From CAYNUJ01 sp964573255 (GTDB taxonomy: Bacteria; Bacteroidota; Ignavibacteria; Ignavibacteriales; Melioribacteraceae), in the NCBI GenBank assembly GCA_964573255.1, contig CAZNJB010000006.1:1-64000 (forward strand): DNA of 64,000 nucleotides, given 5' to 3'. The translations under genes and the position numbers were made by a program. How positions within the stretch are numbered: position 1 is the first letter of the stretch; every line of letters starts with the position of its first letter. Positions 26,895-36,645 of this stretch are shown piece after piece. The notes under the pieces were generated by a model, which was given only the letters and a program-made list of their open reading frames with translations, was not told where the DNA came from and did no database searches.

Positions 26895-27938
26895 TTTCTA
26901 CTTCTTTATTTAAGTGATTGCTAATAAACCAAGCAAATATAGTTATTTCGGGAATCTTAGAAAATACAAAATGTCACGCCCTTTGGATTGGAAGTAGCTT
27001 TATCACAATTTATTATGATTTCACTAACAAATTTATCCCTTTCTTGTAACCGACATTTTTTGTCTGTAACTCTAGATACATTTTAATTAGGTTGCTCCAC
27101 TATAACCAGAATCATTCCGTATGTGCAAAGTTCAATACAGTTTATACCCGGTAAAAAAAATGTATGTTTTTGGTGACAACGGTCACAAAGAAAAGTACTT
27201 ATAATTGGTTCAAATTTTTCAGTAAAATGTTGTTCTCCAAGCTTGCTTACGTTTAATAGCAAGATAAATCCTGCATATTAAAAACATGCTAATGTATTAT
27301 ATTATTAGTTTATTCAACAACTTGTTAATTTATTCACGAAGACATGTTCATGCATAAATAGCAATCTTCTTATCTCGTGTTCTCTATTGGAAGATTTCAA
27401 CACATTACCCCCGTGGCGATGCTTTGATAATAATATATATTTATTATAAATTTACAAAATAAAAGATACTAAGTCCGAATCTTAATTGAATATTATTGAA
27501 TTTTATTGAATATTGTTTCACAAAATATTGAGTGCTTTTCAACGAAATATGATAGACTTTCCACAGACAAATCTTTGTAATTAATCTAAATTAACAACCA
27601 ATTTAGGAGGTAATATGTTTAGTCATAGACATATTTGACTGTATTTTATTTAGATAGCGGTAATTGTTATTGCAGCACTAATAGATAATTCGCAGTCGAT
27701 TTGGTGGCATAGGGCTTTCTTGTTGGACATCCAATGCTAGTGGTCAAATTGGGCATTACCACTAACAAAGAATCTTAAACAAGACAAATTGCAGGCAAAA
27801 TTAATTGCTAACAATAAAGCTCCAATTAACCGATCCCTCCTCCAGGATGTATTCTGATTGAGTCAAATGCCAGTCGTAATAAAAAAGATTTTTTTAATCT
27901 AAAGTAATAAATGTCTATAACAAAAAAGGAATAATACT
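26895..27938. other. Gene-poor 1 kb divergent intergenic region
   Basis: No intact gene is visible between the minus-strand polysaccharide locus and the plus-strand T9SS cargo gene. It holds a TATATTTG promoter-like box for the locus (26934-26941, no matching TTTG at the right distance), a GTGAC-aacg-GTCAC inverted repeat (27172-27185), three near-copies of a 10-base unit TATTGAATAT (27489-27515), and a strong ribosome site with a broken reading frame from 27604. A/T-rich throughout. No tRNA, IS end or CRISPR repeat was found. Confidence 0.5.
27614..27857 (+). pseudogene. Probable decayed secreted-protein gene
   Basis: A strong TTAGGAGGTAAT ribosome site precedes an ATG that gives only seven codons before TGA. 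Downstream, other frames look protein-like: 'IAVIVIAALIDNSQS', like the end of a signal peptide, and then, after another shift, 'GIGLSCWTSNASGQIGHY'. The simplest reading is a secreted protein gene that has suffered several small insertions or deletions. No family was recognised, and chance cannot be excluded. Confidence 0.3.
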
Positions 27939-29291
27939 ATGAAATCAAAAATACGTTTTTCTTGGCTGTACAAGTTCATAATGATTATTGCACTCATTGC
28001 ATATTTCCCTAACAATCTAAATGCGCAGAAGAACATCCAGGCTGTTAAGACCGCTTATCAGGACTCCAATGTAACACTCCTGGGTCAGATAGATAATCTA
28101 ATAAACAGTTATGATGTTGCAGTAAATGCAAAAAGTCATCGTGCATTTGTATCACAACAGTCTTCCATTGTTTATTTTCCAGATAGTTTATTGATATACG
28201 ATATTTCGGATCCATCACAACCAAGTAGAATCGGATATTTTTCCGATCTAACTTTGTATACTTCTGATCTTGTTGCAACAGACAGCATCCTTTATGCTTT
28301 AAATGAGGGAAATGGACTTTGGATTATTCCACACTACAATATATCCGCTGCAACATTAAATCATTGGACTGGTCACACAAATTTTGGATTAGCGGTAAAT
28401 GGGAATTATGCGTATATCGCAATTTCCGGTGTAGGACTTGGAATCGTTGACATTTCAGTTCCAACTGACCCCCAACCAGTTGATACACTTAATCTGCATG
28501 ATCTTTTACTCAATTTCCACGATGTAGCTGTAAGCGGGAATTATGCTTACCTTGTAGCGTCACGCGCTGGATTATATGTTATAGATATTTCGGATCCATA
28601 CAATCCTTATCAAGTAGGTCATCTTGCCGATACTAATGGCTCTGCTGGCAGAATAGCAGTGAGCGGAAATTATGCTTATATTGCCAATTTTAACGGTGGT
28701 CTTTGGATTGTAGATATTTCTGATCCAAATCAGCCGGTTAGTGTAACTTCAATTAATACTGGTACAAATGTCACCGGCAATAATGCCATTGAAGTTGAAG
28801 TAAATGGGAATACAGCTTATGTAATTGACTATTATGGCGGTTTACGTATCATCGATATTTCCGACCCAACTCAACCGTTTGAAAAGGGTAAATTTTCTAC
28901 TCACGGAATTGCTAGAGACTTGGCGGTGAGTGGAGATACAGTTTACGTGGTTGATGGGTCTCATTTATATATACTGAAAGATAACAGCAGTTTAACTGGA
29001 GTTCAAGATACAGAACCGGTAGTTCCTGTAAGCGCTGAATTATTACAAAACTATCCTAATCCATTTAACCCTTCCACACAAATTAGATTTGCGCTACCGA
29101 ATGCTTCGGATGTCCGCCTTGAAGTTTTTAACCTGGTTGGACAGAAAGTTGCAGTGTTAGTGGATGAACATATGGAATCCGGATATCACACCGTGCAGTG
29201 GGATGCTAACGGTATGCCGAGTGGAGTTTATTTCTATAGGATAACAACTGCAAATTTCTCACAAACACGTAAGATGCTCTTAGTCCGCTAA
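27939..29291 (+). CDS. Secreted LVIVD-repeat protein with T9SS sorting domain
   Basis: A 450-residue exported protein. The signal peptide (about 1-29) ends near 'LNAQK'. Residues about 60-345 hold about six LVIVD repeats, each with a 'GNYAYIA' strand and an 'LWIVDISDPxxP' strand, which build a beta-propeller. From about 365 a type A T9SS C-terminal domain begins with 'NYPNPFNPST' and ends 'TRKMLLVR'. The family is known from surface proteins exported by the type IX system; the propeller probably binds carbohydrate or protein, but no function can be given. AAAGGA lies eight bases before the ATG. It is the only plus-strand gene within 25 kb. Confidence 0.9.
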   Translation: MKSKIRFSWLYKFIMIIALIAYFPNNLNAQKNIQAVKTAYQDSNVTLLGQIDNLINSYDVAVNAKSHRAFVSQQSSIVYFPDSLLIYDISDPSQPSRIGYFSDLTLYTSDLVATDSILYALNEGNGLWIIPHYNISAATLNHWTGHTNFGLAVNGNYAYIAISGVGLGIVDISVPTDPQPVDTLNLHDLLLNFHDVAVSGNYAYLVASRAGLYVIDISDPYNPYQVGHLADTNGSAGRIAVSGNYAYIANFNGGLWIVDISDPNQPVSVTSINTGTNVTGNNAIEVEVNGNTAYVIDYYGGLRIIDISDPTQPFEKGKFSTHGIARDLAVSGDTVYVVDGSHLYILKDNSSLTGVQDTEPVVPVSAELLQNYPNPFNPSTQIRFALPNASDVRLEVFNLVGQKVAVLVDEHMESGYHTVQWDANGMPSGVYFYRITTANFSQTRKMLLVR

Positions 29292-29295
29292 TTAA

Positions 29296-29363
29296 TGGAA
29301 CACGGAGGCCACGGATAAAAACAGCTTTGACACCTCTGTTGACTCTGTGTCTTCCGTGTTCCA
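29296..29363. repeat. Imperfect palindrome of the dispersed 'cacgga' type
   Basis: TGGAACACGGA (29296-29306) is repeated exactly as its reverse complement at 29353-29363, and pairing continues imperfectly inward for about 20 bases per arm. It starts 5 bases after the T9SS gene's stop. Similar 'CACGGA/CACAGAG' palindromes occur as dispersed repeats in many bacterial genomes. It may also act as the transcript end, though no T run follows. Confidence 0.5.
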
Positions 29364-29620
29364 CAAATTTATTTACAATGTTGTTAAAGAAGGGAAATTA
29401 AGAACTAACCATCACAATTTTTTCATTCAACTCTCTCCAAATATTTTCTTCAAAGATAGAGTAATATTCTAAAATTCAATCATTGATAAATGCCGGAAAT
29501 ATTGAAAAATAATAGGGAAGATTCTTATGTTTACTAATTAATACTCCATGAAAATTGTATCAGTTTATACTGAAATTACCCCCATATTTAATCAAAATTC
29601 CTTATTTTTGTAGAAAAATA

Positions 29621-29701
29621 AAAAAAGGCTGACCGATTTCAAGGTTTAGGAGGTTCCTTCTTTACCACAACAAGGAAAAAGAAATCGCAATCAGCCTTTT
29701 T
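29621..29701 (-). terminator. Long hairpin terminator after ftsZ
   Basis: The outer stem pairs AAAAGGCTGA...CGATTTC with GAAATCG...TCAGCCTTTT, and an inner hairpin TTCCTT/AAGGAA fills the loop. The outer stem ends in T tracts on both strands (seven T on the minus strand, five on the plus), so it can stop transcription in both directions. It begins 31 bases after the ftsZ stop and closes the dcw operon. The remaining bases between here and the T9SS gene show no gene. Confidence 0.75.
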
Positions 29702-29732
29702 GTCATTTAAGGATGTTATGTATAAATAAATT

Positions 29733-31007
29733 TTAATCCATCATCATTCTTAAGAAAGAAGAAGTATCTTCTTCATCGATCTTAGGTACTTCATTTTTCT
29801 TCTTTTCTTCAAAAACATCGAGTTGTTCAAGATTAGTTTTTCTGTGTGGAACATCTTCTTCGCCTTGCAATAAATTCTTTGTTCCTTTAACACGGAAAAT
29901 TGTTGGTTCATCCAAATTCGTATCGTCTGAGTAATTCATATCTCTGAATGAATAGCCTCCGGCTAACCCGCTAACTTTCTTATATTCCTTCTCGGATTCA
30001 TTTTCTTTTTTCTTTATTTCGGGAACAGGAATTGAATTTTCTTTTGAATTGAATCCGGTAGCAATAACGGTGTAAGAGACATATTCATTCATATCTTCTT
30101 TATTCACCCAGCCGAAAATCACATTGGCTTCTTCACCTGCAGCATTATAAATTACCTCGTTTCCTTTGTAGATTTCTTCCATAGTCAAATTGGAAGAACC
30201 GGTAACATTCAATAAGATTCTCTTTGCACCTTTAATGCTTATACCTTCCAATAAGGGTGACGAAATCGCTTTTTGAGCGGCTTCCACAGCACGGTTTTCA
30301 CCGCTTGCAATACCGCAGCCCATCAAAGCTTCACCGCCTTCCATCATTACAGAACGTACATCTGCAAAGTCAACGTTGATAACTCCCGGAATTGTAATAA
30401 TATCCGCAATTCCACGGGTAGCTTCGAACAGCACTTCATTAGGCTTATCGAATGCTGCACTCGCCGATACACTTTTATCTAAAATATTTATCAATCTGTC
30501 GTTTGGTATAACGATTAAACTATCTACGTATTGACGCATTTCATTAATACCTTCTTCGGCATTTATCATTCTGCGTTTTCCTTCCCATCTGAATGGCTTT
30601 GTTACAATGCCTATCACCAAAGCGCCAATACTTTTAGCAATTGAAGCTACCAGAGGTGCTCCACCGGTTCCGGTTCCACCGCCCATTCCTGCAGTAACAA
30701 ATACCATATTGCTTCCTTTAAGAACCTGCTCAATTTGTTCGCGGTCTTCTTCAACTGCGTTGCGACCTACGTTCGGATCTGCTCCGGCGCCAAGGCCTCT
30801 GGTTAAACCGACACCGACTTGAATTTTATAATGAGCACTACTCTTCTGAAGCACTTGTGCGTCAGTATTAATTGCAACATACTGAACACCTGAAAGTCCG
30901 CGTTTCATCATGCTTTCGATAGCATTACAGCCTCCGCCGCCAACGCCAACAACTTTTAGTTTTGCCGACAAAGGTTCTTCTCTGTCAATCGTTGCAAATC
31001 TACTCAT
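29733..31007 (-). CDS. ftsZ: Cell division protein FtsZ
   Basis: Tubulin-like GTPase of 424 residues that polymerises into the Z ring. The nucleotide-binding 'GVGGGGCNAI' is at 21-30 and the tubulin signature 'GGGTGTG' at 109-115; the synergy loop 'FADVRSVM' lies near 209-216. A variable linker (about 325-410) leads to the tail 'SSFLRMMMD', which matches the conserved C-terminal peptide (FLR core) that binds FtsA. Last gene of the dcw cluster; 27 bases after ftsA and followed by a strong terminator. Its own ribosome site is AAGGAGG. Confidence 0.98.
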   Translation of the reverse strand: MSRFATIDREEPLSAKLKVVGVGGGGCNAIESMMKRGLSGVQYVAINTDAQVLQKSSAHYKIQVGVGLTRGLGAGADPNVGRNAVEEDREQIEQVLKGSNMVFVTAGMGGGTGTGGAPLVASIAKSIGALVIGIVTKPFRWEGKRRMINAEEGINEMRQYVDSLIVIPNDRLINILDKSVSASAAFDKPNEVLFEATRGIADIITIPGVINVDFADVRSVMMEGGEALMGCGIASGENRAVEAAQKAISSPLLEGISIKGAKRILLNVTGSSNLTMEEIYKGNEVIYNAAGEEANVIFGWVNKEDMNEYVSYTVIATGFNSKENSIPVPEIKKKENESEKEYKKVSGLAGGYSFRDMNYSDDTNLDEPTIFRVKGTKNLLQGEEDVPHRKTNLEQLDVFEEKKKNEVPKIDEEDTSSFLRMMMD

Positions 31008-31034
31008 ATGTTCCTCCTTGTTGTGGTAATATTT

Positions 31035-32279
31035 TTATAATTCATCAAAAAACTCTTGAACTTTCTTAAATAATTGATTGAGTTTCAGTTTACTCTTCTT
31101 CTTATCTTTAATTTCGATATTGGCTTCGGCAGAAGATATTCCGGGAACTCCTTTTGCCAAACCATATACAGTGGCGAATTCCGGACTTGATATTTCATTA
31201 GACAAACCGGCTTCGCCAACATCTAAAGGCAAACCAATTCTTGTAGGCAACCCGAAAACCTCCTCTGCTAAATCTGTAACACCACGCAAGAGCGAGCCGC
31301 CTCCCGTCAGCACAACTCCTGCCTTTATTTTTTTCTTAAATCCTTTTTGTCTTAATTCATTATCTATTAAAGAAAATAACTCACGCATTCTGAAACTGAT
31401 AATTTGAGTTAGAAGAGCATGTTCGATTTTCATATTTCCGCGAGCACCAACACCTTTGATATAAATATCTTCTTCTTTAATTACCGCTTCCTCAGTCGCG
31501 TATCCGAATTCTTTTTTAATTTTTTCCGCTTCGGATGTAACAATTCCCAACGATTCTCTAATATCGTTGGTCACTTGGTTTCCAGCAACACCGAAAACCT
31601 TTGTATGTTTTATTGAATTATCGTGAAATACAGCTACATCAGTGGTTCCTCCGCCAATATCAATAAGAACCACTCCTAAATCTCTTTCACTATCTTCCAA
31701 AACCGCTTCGCTTGAAGCAATTGGCTGAAGTATATAATTTGCAATTGAAAATCCCGCTTTTTCAACGGAACGTTTTATATTTTGAATTGCAGGAATAGAA
31801 GCTAATACAACGTGATTAACAGCTTCTAAACGAGAGCCGCACATTCCTATCGGATTATCTATTCCACCTTGATAATCAACAAAAAATTCTTCGGGTATGA
31901 TATGAAGAATTTGTCTGTCACTCGGAATAGGAATTGTTTTTACATCAGCTTTTATTCTATCTATGTCACTTTGAGTAATTTCCTTATCAGGATTGCTTAT
32001 AGTAACAAAATTTCTATGACGTAAACTTTTAATATGCTCGCCAGCTACACCGACATTAAGTTCTCTAATGTCAATGCCGGCTCTATTCGAAGCAATTTCC
32101 ATCGCTTTGGATATTGCTGCTGCAGTCTTAACAATATTAGCAACTAATCCTCTATTCAATCCTTCGGAAGGCACTACACCAAATCCGAGAATATTTAAAT
32201 TTATCCCATCCCGTTCAGCTATTACGGCGCCTACCTTAGTCGTTCCAAGGTCTAATCCGGCTACGATATTATTTTTCAT
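31035..32279 (-). CDS. ftsA: Cell division protein FtsA
   Basis: Actin-like ATPase of 414 residues that anchors FtsZ to the membrane. 'GLDLGTTKVGAV' near 9-20 is the phosphate-1 motif, 'LIDIGGGTTDVAVF' near 205 the phosphate-2 motif and 'GVVLTGGGSLLRGV' near 322 the adenosine motif. The C-terminal 'LNQLFKKVQEFFDEL' is the amphipathic membrane-targeting helix. It overlaps the end of ftsQ by 4 bases and lies 27 bases before ftsZ. Confidence 0.97.
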   Translation of the reverse strand: MKNNIVAGLDLGTTKVGAVIAERDGINLNILGFGVVPSEGLNRGLVANIVKTAAAISKAMEIASNRAGIDIRELNVGVAGEHIKSLRHRNFVTISNPDKEITQSDIDRIKADVKTIPIPSDRQILHIIPEEFFVDYQGGIDNPIGMCGSRLEAVNHVVLASIPAIQNIKRSVEKAGFSIANYILQPIASSEAVLEDSERDLGVVLIDIGGGTTDVAVFHDNSIKHTKVFGVAGNQVTNDIRESLGIVTSEAEKIKKEFGYATEEAVIKEEDIYIKGVGARGNMKIEHALLTQIISFRMRELFSLIDNELRQKGFKKKIKAGVVLTGGGSLLRGVTDLAEEVFGLPTRIGLPLDVGEAGLSNEISSPEFATVYGLAKGVPGISSAEANIEIKDKKKSKLKLNQLFKKVQEFFDEL

Positions 32280-33034
32280 GATTTCGTATCTCCGTTTGAT
32301 GGTATCTCTTCTCTAAAACCGAGGCAAATCTGATCCTTAAATCTCATATCTATATACTTCAAATTGTTAACTCCTTCGTTAGCATTAAGTTTATCGTATA
32401 TACTGCCGAATGCGGCTAATTTATAAATTACATCTTCACTTCCTAGGTTCAGAATGTAATCGTTATAAATAAATCTTATTGTTACATTATTCTTTTTTCC
32501 CAATTCCACTTCCGATATATCAGAAGCAAGCGCTTGGTTTGATAGTTCAGCTGCTGAAATTAATTTCATTGCTTTTTTTAATTCAGCATTTTTCTTTCCT
32601 GAAATCTTTTTGTCTACTCCTAGTATCACCGGAAGATCAATATTTTTAGTAAAACTGAGCAACGGAACAACACGTAATTTTTCATCAACAAGAAATTCAG
32701 AACCTTGAGTAATCATTATGGCTCTGAAATTTTTTTCATGTATTTCAACCGATACTTTACCATTACCATCATACTTCAAATCCACATAATCTATATATGG
32801 ATGTTTTTCGAATCTATCTTTAATTGTGCCAAGCGTTAAATCGTTGAAACTTTTCCTTTCGGTTACTTTTGCAAATTGAGTATAAGACTCTTTATCCAAG
32901 TAAATATTTCCACTTACATCGATAAATTTAATCTCTTGCTTCTGTTGTGTATCCACTGAAAAATATAGCAGTATTATTAAACCGCAAAGGCTTAAAAATA
33001 TTAATCCACTTATTTTACTGCTAAAGTTTTTCAT
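32276..33034 (-). CDS. ftsQ: Cell division protein FtsQ
   Basis: Bitopic divisome protein of 252 residues that links the cytoplasmic ring to the septal peptidoglycan synthase through FtsL and FtsB. One helix at about 9-27 ('GLIFLSLCGLIILLYF') is followed by a POTRA domain ('FIDVSGNIYLDKESY') and the FtsQ beta domain to about 240. Sequence conservation is low, as usual for this family, so the position between murC and ftsA carries much of the weight. It starts one base after the murC stop. Confidence 0.88.
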   Translation of the reverse strand: MKNFSSKISGLIFLSLCGLIILLYFSVDTQQKQEIKFIDVSGNIYLDKESYTQFAKVTERKSFNDLTLGTIKDRFEKHPYIDYVDLKYDGNGKVSVEIHEKNFRAIMITQGSEFLVDEKLRVVPLLSFTKNIDLPVILGVDKKISGKKNAELKKAMKLISAAELSNQALASDISEVELGKKNNVTIRFIYNDYILNLGSEDVIYKLAAFGSIYDKLNANEGVNNLKYIDMRFKDQICLGFREEIPSNGDTKS

Positions 33035-33035
33035 A

Positions 33036-34433
33036 TCAGAATTTCATTTCTCCTGCACTTAACATTTCGGCAAACTTGTGTGCCAGTTTCGTTATGCTTC
33101 CTGCACCCATAAACAATATGACATCATTTTTTCTAATCTTAGATTTCATTTGAGCAAAAAGATCATCACTATTTTCTATAAAATATTTCTCTATTGATTT
33201 ATCATCTATTTCATCTATAATCATTTTTCCGGTTACGCCTTCAATCGGTTTTTCCCTAGCAGGGTAAACATCCAAGCAGAATATCAAATTCGTATTTTGA
33301 GAAAATACATCAGCAAATTGCTTATAAAAATCTTTTGTTCTGCTATACAAATGCGGCTGAAAAACTGCTACTACCCTTCCACCGAATTTTTGTGCCGTCT
33401 GTAAACTTACTTTCACTTCGGAAGGATGATGAGCATAATCATCAATAACTTTTACTTCTCCGTCAAATAAAATTTGAAATCTTCTTTCCGCACCTTTAAA
33501 ATTTTTAAGTCCGGTTTTAATTATCTCATCATCTACGCCAAGTTCCACAGCCATTGCAATTGAAGCTATTGCGTTTGTAATATTATGTTCTCCGTACACT
33601 CCGAGTTCAACATTCTTAATAATTCTATCTTTACAAATAAGATCGAATCTCATTCCGCTGTTAGTTTGCTCGATATTCTCTGCCCTAAAATCGGCATCAA
33701 TATTATTGATACCATACGTAACAAAATCACAATTAACATCAGCAATAATGCTCTTGGAACCGGCATTATCTATGTTTATCGCTGCTTTTCCGTAAAAAGG
33801 AATTTTATTTATATATTGAACAAAAGCTTTCCGTACGTCATCATAATTTTCGTAAATATCGAGGTGTTCAGCTTCAATATTATTAACAAGAGCATAAGCA
33901 GGATAAAGATTGTGGAATGTTCTGTCATATTCATCTGCTTCCACCACAATATAATCACCGCTTCCAACTACTACATTAGTATTATCAAATTCTTTAATTA
34001 CACCGCCTACAAAAACCGTTGGATTCATTCCGGCTTTCATTAAAAGAATTCCTAGCATTGCGGTTGTACTTGTCTTTCCATGCGTTCCCGCTACACCTAT
34101 GGTAATTCCGGTTTTTGTCAATTCACCCAGAATTACAGAACGTTTAACGCATTTAATCCCTTTGGAGATTGCCTCGCTCAATTCCGGATTATCTCCGTGA
34201 ACAGCAGATGAATAAACGACTAACTCCTGATCTTTAATATTATCTGCAGTCTGTCCTATATAAATATCCGCACCAAGATTTTCCAAATGAGTAGTAATTT
34301 CACTTTTCACTAAATCGCTTCCGGAGATTTTGAATCCTTTCTTTATCAGGTATTTGGCAATTCCGCTCATTCCAATACCGCCTATACCGATAAAATGAAT
34401 ACGATTATATTTTTTCTTTAACAATTCGAGCAT
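33036..34433 (-). CDS. murC: UDP-N-acetylmuramate--L-alanine ligase
   Basis: ATP-dependent ligase that adds L-alanine to UDP-MurNAc, the first step of the peptide stem. The 465 residues show 'HFIGIGGIGMSGIA' near 13-26, the ATP loop 'GVAGTHGKTSTT' near 113-124, 'VEADEYDRTF' near 184 and 'IDDYAHHPSEV' near 328. These are the MurC versions of the Mur ligase motifs. It overlaps murG by one base (TAATG) and is followed one base later by ftsQ. Confidence 0.97.
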   Translation of the reverse strand: MLELLKKKYNRIHFIGIGGIGMSGIAKYLIKKGFKISGSDLVKSEITTHLENLGADIYIGQTADNIKDQELVVYSSAVHGDNPELSEAISKGIKCVKRSVILGELTKTGITIGVAGTHGKTSTTAMLGILLMKAGMNPTVFVGGVIKEFDNTNVVVGSGDYIVVEADEYDRTFHNLYPAYALVNNIEAEHLDIYENYDDVRKAFVQYINKIPFYGKAAINIDNAGSKSIIADVNCDFVTYGINNIDADFRAENIEQTNSGMRFDLICKDRIIKNVELGVYGEHNITNAIASIAMAVELGVDDEIIKTGLKNFKGAERRFQILFDGEVKVIDDYAHHPSEVKVSLQTAQKFGGRVVAVFQPHLYSRTKDFYKQFADVFSQNTNLIFCLDVYPAREKPIEGVTGKMIIDEIDDKSIEKYFIENSDDLFAQMKSKIRKNDVILFMGAGSITKLAHKFAEMLSAGEMKF

Positions 34434-35536
34434 TAAATAATCTCCGCAAGTTTAATAGCGTTTTTTGCAATCACTTCGGCAGCATCTTTTTTTGAGAAAT
34501 TTTTGATTTTTTCAGACATCTCTTTCAATCTATTTTCGTCCGAAATAATTTTTATAACTTCATCTGCTAATTTATTTTCAATTTCGTCATCTTTAATCAT
34601 ACCGCAAGCATCCGCTTCTACTAACACGCTCGCATTTTTATATTGATGATTTGCTGCAACATTAGGAGACGGTACAAAAATAACGGGCAATCCCAAATTT
34701 GATACTTCTGCAATTGTAGTAGCACCGGCTCTCGCAACAATCAAATCGGATGCGGAATAAACCAGAGACATATCATCTATAAAAGAAAATACCTTAACAT
34801 TTTCTCCGGCTCTGTTTTCATACTTCTCTAAGTAATTTGCTCCAGCTTGCCAAATAACTTGGATATTATTATTCAATAATTCTTCTAAATTTTTATCGAC
34901 TGCAGAATTAAGCGTTCCCGCTCCGAGACTGCCGCCTAGTATAAATAGAGCTTTCTTAGATGGATTCAATCCTAATCTTTTCTTTGCTTCACTCTTATCA
35001 ATCAATGTTAAATCTGTTCTAACAGGATTACCACTTACGAATAACTTGTTTTGATCTCTAAAATATTTTTTCGATTCTTCAAAACTCAAATAAATTTGTG
35101 TTGCTTTCTTTTCCAATAAACGATTTGTTATGCCGGGAAACGAATTTTGTTCGAGTAAAATAATTTTACTTCCCATTACCGAAGCTCCCCATAAAGCGGG
35201 ACCAGCAACGTACGCTCCTGCACCAATTGCCACACGCGGTTTGAATTTAATATTTATCAGTAAAGACTGAACCATTGAAACAATCACCTTCAACGGGAAA
35301 ATCAAATTTTTCAGATTCATCTGCCGGGAAAAACCGCTTATCCACAGCGTCTTAAACGTAAAACCTAATTTCGGAATAACTCGCGATTCCAATTTTGTTG
35401 ATGTACCGACAAATAGAAATTCGCTTTCCGGTTTAAGTTTTTTTATTTCCTGAACAACAGCCACTGCAGGGAATAAGTGCCCACCGGTTCCTCCGGCTGC
35501 AATTAAAAAACGATATGGAGTTATTTTTTTACTCAA
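34433..35536 (-). CDS. murG: UDP-GlcNAc:undecaprenyl-PP-MurNAc-pentapeptide transferase
   Basis: GT28 enzyme of 367 residues that turns lipid I into lipid II at the inner face of the membrane. The N-terminal 'AAGGTGGHLFPAVAV' near 13-27 is the family's glycine loop; 'EQNSFPGITNR' and the C-terminal 'ARAGATTIAEVSNLGLPVIFVP' in two halves ('ARAGATTIAEV', 'GLPVIFVPSP') mark the UDP-GlcNAc site. It overlaps ftsW by 4 bases and murC by 1. Confidence 0.97.
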   Translation of the reverse strand: MSKKITPYRFLIAAGGTGGHLFPAVAVVQEIKKLKPESEFLFVGTSTKLESRVIPKLGFTFKTLWISGFSRQMNLKNLIFPLKVIVSMVQSLLINIKFKPRVAIGAGAYVAGPALWGASVMGSKIILLEQNSFPGITNRLLEKKATQIYLSFEESKKYFRDQNKLFVSGNPVRTDLTLIDKSEAKKRLGLNPSKKALFILGGSLGAGTLNSAVDKNLEELLNNNIQVIWQAGANYLEKYENRAGENVKVFSFIDDMSLVYSASDLIVARAGATTIAEVSNLGLPVIFVPSPNVAANHQYKNASVLVEADACGMIKDDEIENKLADEVIKIISDENRLKEMSEKIKNFSKKDAAEVIAKNAIKLAEII

Positions 35537-36645
35537 TCTTCAAGCACTCCGATATTACTTTTTTTAATTGATTGCATTGCTACATTTATTATTATTCCCA
35601 CAGAAGCGCAAAATATCAATAAAGAAGTTCCGCCATAACTAATAAATGGCAGTGTTATTCCAGTTGTAGGTGCTAATCCAATTACAACGGCAGCATTAAA
35701 AAAGCCTCCCAAAACAATCATCAGTGATAACCCGAATACTAACAACTGACCGAATTTATCATCAATGCTTTTTGCAATTTTTAATCCCAAATAAAAGAGT
35801 ATAAGATATGCAGCTAAAATTAGAAACGTTCCTACAAATCCTAACTCTTCGCCAAGAATCGAAAAAATAAAATCTCCATATGCTTCCGGTACAAATCCAT
35901 CGCTTTGTCGACTCATACCCAATCCAACTCCGAGAAAACCACCACTTCCCAAGGCAATTTTCGCCTGTTGAACTTGGTGATTTATAGCCGTTCCGTTTAT
36001 TATGCTTCCCACATAGGTCATTATTCTATGCCTGGAATGGGAAAATAACATTGCAAAAGTTCCGCCAACTAAAAACACCGGCAGTGAGATTGCGAAAATA
36101 TGCTTAAAATTAGCTCCGCCAACATACAACAAGATAAACGAAGCTATTACAATGATTAAACTTAAACTTACGTTCGGCTGAACAAATACCAATCCCGCAG
36201 TTAGAAAAATCCAAAACAAAGCGTAAACTAATCCATTTTGGAAATCCTTAATCCTCTCACCTTTATTCACAATTAAATTTGAAAGATGAATAACCAGAAT
36301 AAGCTTTGCTAATTCCGATGGTTGAAATTGAATCACACCTAAATTAATCCATCTTGCAGCGCCTTTAACTTTTGGGGCAAATATCAATGTTGCAACAAGT
36401 AATAAAAGCATTCCAATTATTATTAGTTTGCTATTATTTCTATAATTACTGTAAGGAATCTTCGAAAAAATAAATATCGCAGCGAGACTCAATAACACTT
36501 TATTAAAGTGAGAATTAAAGAATAAATACATCGAATTGTATCTCATCGAGAAATAACCGCTGGAGCTAAATACCAGAAGCATTCCGACAATGATTAGTGA
36601 TAACACAACACCGATATATATTTTCACCACTGTATTTAATGTCAT
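35533..36645 (-). CDS. ftsW: Septal peptidoglycan glycosyltransferase FtsW
   Basis: SEDS-family membrane protein of 370 residues with about ten helices. It polymerises lipid II at the septum together with the transpeptidase FtsI. Family motifs seen: 'KGAARWINLG' with 'QFQPSELAKL' near 95-115, the catalytic-region 'FSILGEELGF' near 260 and 'PTTGITLPFISYGGTS' near 325. The neighbours murD and murG each overlap it by 4 bases. The order murD-ftsW-murG makes it FtsW rather than RodA. Confidence 0.96.
   Translation of the reverse strand: MTLNTVVKIYIGVVLSLIIVGMLLVFSSSGYFSMRYNSMYLFFNSHFNKVLLSLAAIFIFSKIPYSNYRNNSKLIIIGMLLLLVATLIFAPKVKGAARWINLGVIQFQPSELAKLILVIHLSNLIVNKGERIKDFQNGLVYALFWIFLTAGLVFVQPNVSLSLIIVIASFILLYVGGANFKHIFAISLPVFLVGGTFAMLFSHSRHRIMTYVGSIINGTAINHQVQQAKIALGSGGFLGVGLGMSRQSDGFVPEAYGDFIFSILGEELGFVGTFLILAAYLILFYLGLKIAKSIDDKFGQLLVFGLSLMIVLGGFFNAAVVIGLAPTTGITLPFISYGGTSLLIFCASVGIIINVAMQSIKKSNIGVLED

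Noticed and set aside
26895..27938. CRISPR array or IS remnant
   Set aside because: No direct repeats of 23-40 bases, no transposase frame, no terminal inverted repeats with target duplication.
33585..34043. 152-codon plus-strand frame
   Set aside because: Antisense shadow of murC with no recognisable domain.
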